Below are positions 8,402 to 17,879 of a stretch of 64,000 nucleotides of DNA, one piece after another; positions within the stretch are counted from its first letter, which is position 1, and every line of letters starts with the position of its first letter. This stretch comes from Nocardia transvalensis (lineage in GTDB: Bacteria; Actinomycetota; Actinomycetes; Mycobacteriales; Mycobacteriaceae). Below the pieces are notes generated by a model. It saw only the letters and a program-made list of their open reading frames with translations, had not been told where the DNA came from and did no database searches. Location: positions 1 to 64,000 of the forward strand of contig NZ_JADLQQ010000008.1 in NCBI RefSeq assembly GCF_015477765.1. Reading direction: 5' to 3'. A program made the translations under genes and the position numbers.

Positions 8402-9202
8402 TGTTTTTCCTTTTTGATGCACCCAGATGAGGTGGCTCGGATGTTGGGTGCAGGCCGTGCTCTACACCGGCCTTCACTCGCGGCGGGCCGGATGCACCGT
8501 TCTCGCCGTGCAGATGCCACGGCCCCCGGTGTCTGTTCGAGTGCGCCGGGTGCGGCGTACCACCGATGATGTGAATCGAGCTGTCGGCGGTACCAGGTCG
8601 CGTACCGGACTATCGCAGCAGCAACAATCGTGTTACTCAGATCACATTCAATACGAAGCGCCGAGAGTGCTGACCAGCGACACTTCAGCCGAGGGCGGTG
8701 ACCCGAACCCCCTGAATGCGGTGAGATACAACGATTCCGACGGCTGACAGGGGGCGCGGGCGAGCCGATCACCTTCGATCGTCATTGCCACGCGCGTCTG
8801 TTCACTCACGCTAGGGGTGTTCGCCTTCGCAGGGAGGCTCGGACAGGGGTATTTGCCGGGTAGATGCTGCCCCGGAGAAGCTTTTGGCGTGTCGTCCCTG
8901 GCGTGTCGAGGGATCAGTGTCTGGCGGGCGCGGGAACCGGCTGGTTGTGAGCCTGCGATTTCGGACCATCCGGCTCCGGGCCGAAGTCGAATGTTTAAAG
9001 CGTGCTTTGGGGGTGTAACCACACCCCTGAGCGCGTCGGCTGTTCGGTCGAGTTCCTGCCGTGCCGAGGGCGGGGTGATCGATGGTCCGGCGAGCGATCG
9101 GAGAGGAGGAGCCGGGTGCAGAGTCTGACGCTGGGACCTGCGGTCCCGACTCTCCATGTCTTCTCCACGCGCCATTTGCCATAAGGCAGACAGCGTTGTA
9201 CG
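8402..9202. other. Long gap without a convincing gene
   Basis: About 800 bases between the secreted protein and tRNA-Arg. Open frames exist on both strands (for example minus 8648-9175), but their translations are Arg/Pro/Ser-rich with no domain. A perfect hairpin lies at 9009-9028. Two gene fragments (7039-7562) lie further on, so this may be an old integration scar on the 3' side of the tRNA gene. No integrase and no second copy of the tRNA 3' end was found. Confidence 0.45.
9009..9028. other. Short perfect hairpin in the tRNA-Arg flank
   Basis: The arms GGGGTGT and ACACCCC with a four-base loop form a compact hairpin, extended by one G-T pair. It sits about 175 bases beyond the 3' end of tRNA-Arg with no gene beside it. 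It could be a transcription terminator or a recombination structure. Confidence 0.4.
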
Positions 9203-9276
9203 TGCCCCCGGCAGGAATCGAACCTGCGACCTAGGGATTAGAAGGCCCTTGCTCTATCCAACTGAGCTACGGAGGC
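9203..9276 (-). tRNA. tRNA-Arg (anticodon TCT)
   Basis: The minus strand folds into a full cloverleaf: acceptor GCCTCCG paired with CGGGGGC (one U-G pair), D arm GCTCAGTTGGATAGAGC, anticodon loop CTTCTAA giving TCT, and T arm GGTTCGATTCC. The discriminator base is A, and no CCA is encoded. It reads AGA codons, which are rare in such GC-rich genomes. Confidence 0.95.
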
Positions 9277-9462
9277 AAAGCAGGCACCACACACCATGCC
9301 GCGTTCTCGGCACAGTGTCCAGCGAGTTGATTATAGCGACCGTCCAGGTCGATCCTGGTTCTCGGTGAGCAATCGCGCCGCATGTCAGGTGGGTCACAAA
9401 CCCGGTTCGGCGAGGATCAGGGTGGGGGATCGCGAGGCCCGTGACCGAACTAGGCTGAATCC

Positions 9463-11499
9463 ATGTCGTCACCGCAGGACCCGTCCGTCGAACCTGACAA
9501 TCAGGAAACCCGGTCGGAGTCGGGGACGACGTTCGCAATTCTGACGGCCGTCGCGGTGGCCGTCGCGGCCCTGGTCGCCCCGCTGGTGGTGGGCCTGTCG
9601 GCGGCGCACGCACTGACCCTGCTCGGCATTCCCGATCCGGGCCCGCTCACCACCTACGGTCTGCCCGCGGTCCGGGCCGTTGCCGACCTGGCCGGGGCAC
9701 TGGCGATCGGATCGCTGCTGTTCTCCGCCTTCCTGACACCGCCCCAGCACAGCGGCCTGCTCGACGTGGGCGGTTACCGTGCGCTGCGGCGAGCCGGGAA
9801 CGCCGCGTTCGTCTGGGCGGTCGCGGCCGTGCTGCTGGTGCCGCTGACGCTGTCGGACACCACCGGGCAACCCGTCGGCAGCATCCTTCGCCCAGAACAG
9901 ATCTGGCATGCCATCCCCAAGGTGGAGGTCGCCGGGTCTTGGCGGGCAACGGCTTTCCTGGCGATCGCGCTGGCGATCGGGTGCCGACTGGCCCTGCGCT
10001 GGGGCTGGACGCCGGTGCTGTTCGGACTGTCGCTGCTGTGCCTGATGCCGGTGGCGTTGACCGGACACTCCTCCTCTGGCGGCGCCCACGATGTCGCGAC
10101 CAACAGCCTGATCCTGCATCTGGTCGGGATGGCGGTGTGGGTCGGTGGCTTGTTCGCCGTGCTGGCCTATGCGCTGCGCGGGGGTGTGCACACCGGCCTG
10201 GCGGCGCGACGCTTCTCGATCGTCGCGACCTGCGCGTTCGTGGTCGTCGCGGCCAGCGGCGTGATCAATGCGTGGGTGCGGGTGCCGTGGAGTGAGCTGT
10301 TCACCACCACCTACGGGCAGTTGGTGATCGGCAAGACGCTGGCCCTGTGCGCGCTCGGCCTGATCGGATTCCTGCAGCGCCGCAAGTCGATTCCGGCGCT
10401 GGCCGCCGACCCGCGCGACCGCTCGGCGCTCATCGGTTATGCCGGTGTGGAGATATTGGTGTTCGCCGCCACCGTCGGGCTCGCGGTCGGCCTCGGTCGC
10501 ACGCCGCCGCCGGATCTGCGCCGCATCCCCTCGCCCGCCGAGGTGGAGCTCGGCTACGACCTGGCCGGGCCGCCGACGGTGACGCGCATCCTGTTCGACT
10601 GGCGCTTCGATCTGATCTTCGGAACGCTGTCCCTCGTGCTCGCGCTGCTGTATCTGGCCGGGGTGCGCCGATTGCGCGCCCGCGGCGACGCCTGGCCGGT
10701 CGGCCGTACCGTCTCCTGGTTGTGCGGTTGTGCGGTGTTGTTGATTGCCACCAGTTCCGGCGTGGGCCGCTACGCCCCGGCCATGTTCAGCGTGCACATG
10801 TCCCAGCACATGCTGCTGTCGATGCTGGCGCCGATCCTGTTCGCGCTGGGCGGCCCGGTGCTGCTGTCGCTGCGGGCGCTGCCCGCGGCCGGCCGTGACG
10901 CCCCGCCCGGCCCCCGGGAATGGATTCTGGCCGCGGTGCACAATCCGGTGTCGCGGTTCCTGACTCAGCCGGTGATCGCCTCGGCCCTGTTCGTCGCCGG
11001 CTTCTATGCGCTGTATCTGGGCGGGATCTTCGACAGGGTGCTGGATCAGCACGGCGCCCATCTGGCGATGAATCTGCACTTCCTGGTGTCGGGATACCTT
11101 TTCTACTGGGTGGTGCTGGGCATCGACCCCAAACCCCGTCAGGTACAACCCTTGACGAAGGTCGGCATGGTGTTCGGTTCGCTGCCGTTCCACGCCTTCT
11201 TCGGTGTCGCGTTGATGAGCATGACCACGGTGATGGGCGGCTGGTTCTATCGCTCCCTCGGCCTGAGCTGGAACTCCGATCTGCTCGGCGACCAGCACAC
11301 CGGCGGCAGCCTGGCCTGGGCCAGCGGTGAGATTCCGCTGGTGGTGGTGATGTTGGCGCTGCTGGTGCAGTGGTCGCGCAGCGATCATCGGCTGGCACAG
11401 CGATTGGACCGCGCCGCCGACCGCGATCACGACGCCGCCCTGGCCGCCCACAACGCCATGTTCCAGGAGCTGGCCAAGCGGGACCGGGGGGCTCGGTGA
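9463..11499 (+). CDS. CopD/CtaG fusion membrane protein (copper handling, cytochrome oxidase assembly)
   Basis: A 678-residue polytopic membrane protein. The first half (about residues 25-330) resembles CopD, with the GHSSSGGAHD loop and conserved His residues. The second half (about 390-640) is a caa3-CtaG domain with FSVHMSQHMLLSM and MNLHFLVSGYLFYW, whose His and Met residues are suited to copper binding. Such fusions are widespread in mycobacteria and nocardiae and are thought to move copper for oxidase assembly or resistance; that role is inferred here. The N-terminal 22 residues are polar and probably cytoplasmic. Its stop overlaps the start of the next gene by three bases (GTGA). Confidence 0.85.
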   Translation: MSSPQDPSVEPDNQETRSESGTTFAILTAVAVAVAALVAPLVVGLSAAHALTLLGIPDPGPLTTYGLPAVRAVADLAGALAIGSLLFSAFLTPPQHSGLLDVGGYRALRRAGNAAFVWAVAAVLLVPLTLSDTTGQPVGSILRPEQIWHAIPKVEVAGSWRATAFLAIALAIGCRLALRWGWTPVLFGLSLLCLMPVALTGHSSSGGAHDVATNSLILHLVGMAVWVGGLFAVLAYALRGGVHTGLAARRFSIVATCAFVVVAASGVINAWVRVPWSELFTTTYGQLVIGKTLALCALGLIGFLQRRKSIPALAADPRDRSALIGYAGVEILVFAATVGLAVGLGRTPPPDLRRIPSPAEVELGYDLAGPPTVTRILFDWRFDLIFGTLSLVLALLYLAGVRRLRARGDAWPVGRTVSWLCGCAVLLIATSSGVGRYAPAMFSVHMSQHMLLSMLAPILFALGGPVLLSLRALPAAGRDAPPGPREWILAAVHNPVSRFLTQPVIASALFVAGFYALYLGGIFDRVLDQHGAHLAMNLHFLVSGYLFYWVVLGIDPKPRQVQPLTKVGMVFGSLPFHAFFGVALMSMTTVMGGWFYRSLGLSWNSDLLGDQHTGGSLAWASGEIPLVVVMLALLVQWSRSDHRLAQRLDRAADRDHDAALAAHNAMFQELAKRDRGAR

Positions 11500-12452
11500 C
11501 CGCGGTGCCCCCGTCGCGAAAAATGAAGCGGCTCTATCGTTCCGACGTGCGCGCGGCGAAATTGCGCCTGGGACATCGGGTCCGGGTGACACCGATGTTC
11601 CACACCGAGGTGACCGGCCCGCACGGACCGGTCAAGGTGTCGTTCAAACTCGAATATCTGCAGCACGGCGGCACCTTCAAGGTGCGCGGCAGTTTGAACG
11701 CCCTGCTCGAGGCGCGCGAGGACCGGCGGCCGGTGGTCATCGCCTCCGGCGGCAATGCCGGCATCGCGGCCGCGCTGGCCTGCGCCGTGCTGGGGCGCCC
11801 GTGCACCGTGGTGGTCCCGGAATCGGCGCCCCACACCAAGGTGGCCGCCATGTGGGCCTACGGTGCCGAAGTGCTCTGGCACGGAACGACTTACGCCGAG
11901 GCGCACCGCTACGCCGACGAACTCACCGAGGAACGCGGCGCGGTGCAACTGCACGCCTACGACCTGCCCGCCGTCGTGGCCGGGGCCGGTGTGGTGGGCC
12001 TGGAGATCGAACGCCAGGTCCGCGGCCGCCCGCCGGTGCTGGTGGCCGTCGGCGGCGGTGGTCTGGCGGCGGGGATCGCCGCGGCCCTCGGCGGCCGCGG
12101 GCACGTGGTCGGGGTGGAGCCCAAGGGCGCCCCGACCCTGCATTCGGCCCTCGCGGCGGGCCGTGCCGTCGACGTCCACGTCAACAGCATTGCCGCGGAT
12201 GCCCTGGGCGCCACCAGAATCGGCGGCATCGCCTTCGAAGTAGCCCAGCGCTACCGGATGGGCTCGGTCCTGGTCACCGACGACGCCATCGCGATGGCCC
12301 GCGAATACCTGTGGCGCGAATTCCGCATCGTGGTCGAACCGGCGGGTGCGACGGCGCTGGCGGCAATTCAGAGCGGTGCCTACGTGCCCGAACCGGGGGA
12401 GCGGCCGGTGGTCGTGCTGTGCGGGGCGAATACCGATCCGGCCACGCTCTAG
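11496..12452 (+). CDS. Serine/threonine dehydratase-like PLP enzyme (fold type II)
   Basis: The start is probably GTG 11496, overlapping the TGA of the CopD-CtaG gene. This gives 318 residues and implies translational coupling. The PLP lysine lies in GGTFKVRGS. ASGGNAGIAAALA is the phosphate-side Asn loop, and VAVGGGGLAAGIAAALG is the glycine-rich phosphate loop. This is the pattern of threonine dehydratase and related enzymes, which deaminate Ser or Thr to 2-oxoacids. There is no ACT domain, so it is unlikely to be the isoleucine-feedback IlvA. Why it is coupled to a copper membrane protein is unclear. Confidence 0.8.
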   Translation: MTAVPPSRKMKRLYRSDVRAAKLRLGHRVRVTPMFHTEVTGPHGPVKVSFKLEYLQHGGTFKVRGSLNALLEAREDRRPVVIASGGNAGIAAALACAVLGRPCTVVVPESAPHTKVAAMWAYGAEVLWHGTTYAEAHRYADELTEERGAVQLHAYDLPAVVAGAGVVGLEIERQVRGRPPVLVAVGGGGLAAGIAAALGGRGHVVGVEPKGAPTLHSALAAGRAVDVHVNSIAADALGATRIGGIAFEVAQRYRMGSVLVTDDAIAMAREYLWREFRIVVEPAGATALAAIQSGAYVPEPGERPVVVLCGANTDPATL

Positions 12453-12466
12453 AGCTAGTGTGAGGC

Positions 12467-13099
12467 GTGACGACTGATTCGACCTCGCGCCCGCGGCGTA
12501 CCCAGGAGGAACGCCGGGCGGCCACGGTGGCCAAGTTGATCGACGCCACCATCCAGGCGATCGGCGAACTCGGCTATCACCGCACCACGGTCCAGGAGAT
12601 CTGCGAGCGTGCCGGGTTGTCGGTGGGCGCGATGTTCCGTCAGTTCGAGGGCCGTCTGGATCTGATCGTCGCCACCGCGGAAGAGATCGTCGCCCGCCAG
12701 CTGGCCGTATTCCGCGCGCTGCTCGCCGAGGTCGGCGAAGGTACCGACGCACTCGCGTCGGCGCTGCGCTTCCTGCGCGACGCGCAACGTTCCGCGCCCG
12801 CGATCGCGCTGCGCGAGGTGTTCGTCGCGGCCCGCTCCGATCGCGAACTGCACGCGCGGATCACCCCGGCGGTCGGCCGGATGTACGCGGCCATGCTGGC
12901 GGAGGTCGAAGGCTCCGGGTTGCTGCGGCGTTTCCCCGAGCATGTGCGGGAGCCGCTGTTTTTCACTGCGCTGCATGTGTTCTCGGGTCAGGCCGTGGTG
13001 CGGGGTGTCTACGATCGGCCGGATCTCGACGAGTCGGTTCTCGACATGGTCCTCCAACTGGTGACCACGTACGAGGCGGTATTCGATCCGCAAAAGTGA
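12467..13099 (+). CDS. TetR-family transcriptional regulator
   Basis: A 210-residue protein from GTG 12467, only 14 bases after the previous stop. The N-terminal helix-turn-helix is clear: TVQEICERAGLSVGAMFRQF at about residues 41-60, preceded by ATIQAIGELGYHRT. The rest is an alpha-helical ligand-binding domain with no recognised specificity. It lies upstream of, and on the same strand as, the secretory lipase. Whether it controls that gene or the dehydratase operon cannot be decided from sequence. Confidence 0.85.
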   Translation: MTTDSTSRPRRTQEERRAATVAKLIDATIQAIGELGYHRTTVQEICERAGLSVGAMFRQFEGRLDLIVATAEEIVARQLAVFRALLAEVGEGTDALASALRFLRDAQRSAPAIALREVFVAARSDRELHARITPAVGRMYAAMLAEVEGSGLLRRFPEHVREPLFFTALHVFSGQAVVRGVYDRPDLDESVLDMVLQLVTTYEAVFDPQK

Positions 13100-13102
13100 C
13101 CG

Positions 13103-13132
13103 TTGACACACCCGCTCATCGCGCCGTAGATT
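13103..13132 (+). promoter_or_regulatory. Candidate sigma-70-type promoter for the secretory lipase
   Basis: A perfect TTGACA at 13103-13108 is followed after 18 bases by TAGATT at 13127-13132, about 80 bases before the lipase ATG. The leader after it has AGAGA and TCTCT arms eight bases apart, which might form a small operator. Confidence 0.5.
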
Positions 13133-13213
13133 GCTCCTCAACTTAGAGAGGAAAAGTTCTCTTTTTAGATTTTCGGCCCGCGTAGCGTGCCGAATGCTCA
13201 TCGAGGAGTTCCC

Positions 13214-14623
13214 ATGGCCGCGGCACTCGGCTTCCGCACTGTCCTCGCCCACACCACCCTGGCGTTGGCCGCCGGTCTGGCCCTGGCGGCATGCCCGGCC
13301 GTCGTGCCTGTGGCGGTCGCCGATCCGGTGCCCGTGGCGCCCCCACTGCCGTTTCCCGTTCCGCCCGCCCCGCCGTACCTGGATCCGGCCTTCTACCAAC
13401 CGGATCCGGCTCGCGTGGCCGCCGCGCAGCCGGGGGAGATCCTGGCGGCCCGGCGGGTCAATCTCGCGAATTTCTGGCTGATCCCGCTCAATGTCAATGC
13501 CTGGCAGCTGTCGTACCGAAGCACCAACACACGCGGGGAACCGATCGCGGCGGTGGCGACGGTGATCGTGCCTCACCGCCCACCCGCGACCGGACAGCGC
13601 AGCCTGCTGTCGTTCCAGTTCGCCGAGGACTCGCTGTCGATCAACTGCGCCCCGTCGTACGCATTGCAGATGGGGTCGCTGCCGAACCCGCTCAACAACG
13701 TGATCCAGCTCGAATTCGTGGAGGTCCAGGCGATGTTGCAGCTGGGCCACGCGGTGGTCGTGCCCGATCACGAGGGTCCGAACGGCGCGTATGCGGTCGG
13801 TCCGCTCGGGGCTCGCATCACCCTCGACGGAATTCGTGCGGCGGAGAACTTCGAGCAGGCGGGGCTCTCCGGAGCCGCTACCCGTGTCGCGCTGTGGGGA
13901 TATTCCGGTGGCGCCATTCCCACCTCGCACGCCGCCGAGCTGCAGCCCGAGTATGCGCCCGAACTGAACCTGGTCGGCTCCGCGGTCGGCGGGCTCATGG
14001 CCGATATTCGCGACGCCGTCGACTACAACAACGGCACGTCGACGTTCGGCGGGGCGGTGCTCGGCGGGCTGTTCGGTGTGGCGCGGGAGTATCCGGAGGT
14101 CAACGCGTTCATCGACCGGTACATGAATCCGCTCGGTAAGACGGTGCGGCTGGCCCACGAGAACCAATGCGTCGCACTGCAATTCGCGGCATTCCCGTTC
14201 GTGAACATCAAGGGCCTGTTCGACTATCCCGGCGACCCGCTGATGGCGCCCGAGGTGCAGGGCGTGCTGAACGAACTCGCCCTCGGCAATCGCACGCCGG
14301 ATGCTCCGGTGTACATCTACCAGTCACCGTTCGACGAGGTCATGCCGATCAACTCGGTCGACCGGCTCTACGACACCTATTGCAGGACCGGAACCGCCCG
14401 CGTCGCCTACACCCGGGATCTGTTGAGCGAGCACGGCATTGCCGCGGTGTCCGGCACCGCCAGCGCCGCCCTGTGGCTGAACGACCGCCTCAACGGCGTC
14501 CCGGCGCCCGAGGGCTGCCGCAACCGCGACGTCCTCACCCAATTCGCCGACCCCGGCGCCGTGGCCGCCTTCGCCAATGCCATCGGGCAGACCCTGGCCT
14601 CGGCCCTCGGCATGCCGGTCTGA
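13214..14623 (+). CDS. Secretory lipase (LIP family)
   Basis: The start at ATG 13214 is set by GAGGAG five bases upstream and gives 469 residues. An N-terminal signal peptide (hydrophobic 12-28) is followed by a Pro-rich mature start. The alpha/beta-hydrolase core has the nucleophile S231 in WGYSGGAIP, preceded by the PDHEGPNGAYA region that is common in this family. The likely acid is in SPFDEVMP and the His in SEHGIAAVS. LIP-family enzymes of Candida and nocardioform bacteria hydrolyse triacylglycerols or esters outside the cell. The family is usually expanded in Nocardia. Confidence 0.85.
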   Translation: MAAALGFRTVLAHTTLALAAGLALAACPAVVPVAVADPVPVAPPLPFPVPPAPPYLDPAFYQPDPARVAAAQPGEILAARRVNLANFWLIPLNVNAWQLSYRSTNTRGEPIAAVATVIVPHRPPATGQRSLLSFQFAEDSLSINCAPSYALQMGSLPNPLNNVIQLEFVEVQAMLQLGHAVVVPDHEGPNGAYAVGPLGARITLDGIRAAENFEQAGLSGAATRVALWGYSGGAIPTSHAAELQPEYAPELNLVGSAVGGLMADIRDAVDYNNGTSTFGGAVLGGLFGVAREYPEVNAFIDRYMNPLGKTVRLAHENQCVALQFAAFPFVNIKGLFDYPGDPLMAPEVQGVLNELALGNRTPDAPVYIYQSPFDEVMPINSVDRLYDTYCRTGTARVAYTRDLLSEHGIAAVSGTASAALWLNDRLNGVPAPEGCRNRDVLTQFADPGAVAAFANAIGQTLASALGMPV

Positions 14624-14629
14624 GCCGTA

Positions 14630-15076
14630 TCAGCGGACGGTGACGGTCACCTTCCACGTCTTCACCGACTGAATGCACATGGTCCCCGGCCGCGGTTCGC
14701 AGCGCTGATACGCCTCGATATCGACCGTGCCGGGACCGTTGGCGGTGAAGGTGGCCGTGGCCGACCCGTCCGGACGGGTGTCGCCGGCCGTACGATGCAG
14801 GACGCCGTCGACACCGGCGTCCGGCCGGCTCCACAGCCAGCCGTACCCGTCGTCGGCGTCGCCCGCGAGCCGCACCGCGATCACATCGCCGACCTGCAGG
14901 TCGACCGATCGCCCGTTGTCGGATTCGGTGACGGTCTGCAAGGTTGTCTCATTTCCCACCGGCCGCACCGAATCCTCGATCGGCCCGAACACGACAAACC
15001 CGACGGCGACCAGCGCGGCCGCCACGGCCGCAACCGACCGAGCAGCCGCCCCCGCCCTCTTCTTCGTGGCTGTCAT
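14630..15076 (-). CDS. Exported or membrane-anchored chagasin-like (I42) domain protein
   Basis: From ATG 15076 the protein has 148 residues. A charged start (MTATKKRAG) precedes a hydrophobic helix (about 12-32), then a beta domain. The segments VDLQVGDVIAVRLAGDADDG and YGWLWSRPDAG, and the end KTWKVTVTVR, resemble the chagasin-like cysteine-protease-inhibitor fold. The classical NPTTGY loop is degenerate (DADDGYGW), so inhibition of a protease is uncertain. The frame stays open upstream to 15301, but that part overlaps the DnaA-box region and does not look coding. It is convergent with the lipase, which ends six bases away. Confidence 0.55.
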   Translation of the reverse strand: MTATKKRAGAAARSVAAVAAALVAVGFVVFGPIEDSVRPVGNETTLQTVTESDNGRSVDLQVGDVIAVRLAGDADDGYGWLWSRPDAGVDGVLHRTAGDTRPDGSATATFTANGPGTVDIEAYQRCEPRPGTMCIQSVKTWKVTVTVR

Positions 15077-15128
15077 GGCCCTCCAGCATATCCACCGCAG
15101 CGTGTGGGCGATGGGACTGTGGCCGATC

Positions 15129-15155
15129 TTGTCCACAAGCGGAGGGTTGTCCACA
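15129..15155 (+). promoter_or_regulatory. Two tandem DnaA-box-like repeats
   Basis: TTGTCCACAA occurs twice, beginning at 15129 and 15147, so the start-to-start spacing is 18 bases. TTGTCCACA is the form of the DnaA box preferred in GC-rich actinomycetes. The pair lies in the divergent gap between the chagasin-like gene and the ssb-like gene, where it could let DnaA control the ssb-like gene. It is too small to be the chromosomal origin by itself. Confidence 0.55.
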
Positions 15156-15299
15156 AAAGTCGAATTCGGGCTTCCGGGGCGGGTGGGGCCGGGAGAGGCT
15201 TGGACGTGTTCCCCCGAGCCGAGGGGGTTGCGGTTCACGGGAACACGCGGGATCAGTCTGCGCCAAGTATCGCGACGTCGAAATGTCAAGGGTGGAATC

Positions 15300-15776
15300 A
15301 TGTATGAGTCTCATATCGCCGTTATCGGCAATGTGGTCACGCATCCGGTGCGGCGCATTCTTCCGGGTGGCGAGCAGGTGGTGTCGTTCCGTATGGCGAG
15401 TACGGCGCGGCGCTACGACCGCGACAGCGGCGAGTGGGTGGACGGCGGGACGTTGTTTCTCACCGTCAACTGCTGGCGCCGGCTGGTGGCGGGGGTCGAC
15501 GCCTCGCTGCGCCGCGGCGATCCGATCATCGCCTACGGCCAGCTGCGCACCACCGAGTACCGCACCCGCAACGGCATGGAACGGCGTGACCTGGAGATGC
15601 TGGCCGCCGCGCTCGGCCCGGACCTCGGACGCTGCTCGGCGGCGGTGGTGCGGCACGGTCCCAGGAACTCTGCGGACAAGTCGGACGTTGGACCGGGGGT
15701 GGGTCGCGGGGAGGAGCGCCCGGCCGCCGAACAGCAGGGTGTCGGCACGTCCGCAGACGAACTCCGAACCGCCTGA
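15300..15776 (+). CDS. Single-stranded DNA-binding protein paralogue (Ssb-like)
   Basis: A 158-residue protein starting at ATG 15300. An OB fold covers residues 1-105: IAVIGNVVTHPVRR, VVSFRMASTARRYDRDSGEW, LFLTVNCWRRL and GDPIIAYGQLRTTEY, matching bacterial Ssb. The C-terminal part is short and lacks the acidic tip (DDDIPF type) that recruits replication proteins, so it is more like the accessory Ssb paralogue found beside ettA in mycobacteria (Rv2478c) than the essential Ssb. It lies 78 bases before ettA. Two DnaA-box-like sites lie about 150 bases upstream. Confidence 0.8.
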   Translation: MYESHIAVIGNVVTHPVRRILPGGEQVVSFRMASTARRYDRDSGEWVDGGTLFLTVNCWRRLVAGVDASLRRGDPIIAYGQLRTTEYRTRNGMERRDLEMLAAALGPDLGRCSAAVVRHGPRNSADKSDVGPGVGRGEERPAAEQQGVGTSADELRTA

Positions 15777-15854
15777 ACCCGCAGGTTCGCGCGCCGCGCT
15801 GCCGACCGGCGGTGGGGCGGAATCAGAAAACCACTTACCGATAGGCTTTCGCAC

Positions 15855-17531
<1,677 letters not shown>

Positions 17532-17538
17532 TATCCGG

Positions 17539-17578
17539 GTACTCGTCCGGCGGGACCTCGGATTCCCCGGACGAGTAC
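17539..17578 (+). terminator. Hairpin after ettA
   Basis: A perfect 12-base inverted repeat, GTACTCGTCCGG and CCGGACGAGTAC, with a 16-base loop, begins eight bases after the ettA stop. There is no T-run, which is common for terminators in GC-rich actinomycetes. Confidence 0.7.
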
Positions 17579-17879
17579 TCCCCATCCCGGCGCAGCCGGG
17601 AACTAGCAAGGAGCTGGCTACTGCTCGGTTACCCACAGGCGAATAGCGTGAGCCGACGCACTGCGTCGGGCGCCAATTGAGCGACGGCGCAATGTCTATC
17701 GCGTACCACCAGCTACTTCCGGTGGTACGTGGGTGATCTAGTACCACTGGCCCGCATGGGCGTTCGGACATTACTGGGGGGTTTGGAAAGTTTCACTCCC
17801 GCCTTCTCCGGCACCCAGCTACTCTCGACCACGGCGTCACTTTGTTACGGAACCGAATCCGAGGGAGTTGGCGAAGAAA

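Noticed and set aside
8648..9175. A 175-codon minus-strand frame in the tRNA-Arg flank
   Set aside because: No motif, no good ribosome site, and Pro/Arg/Ser-rich translation typical of noncoding high-GC DNA.
9469..11592. A 707-codon minus-strand frame opposite the CopD-CtaG gene
   Set aside because: Gln/Arg/His-rich shadow of a membrane protein gene.
15129..15155. Chromosomal replication origin
   Set aside because: Only two boxes, no dnaA or dnaN nearby and no AT-rich unwinding region.
15077..15301. N-terminal extension of the chagasin-like protein up to 15301
   Set aside because: It would put the DnaA-box repeats inside a coding region and place 75 polar residues before a clear signal-type helix starting at 15076.
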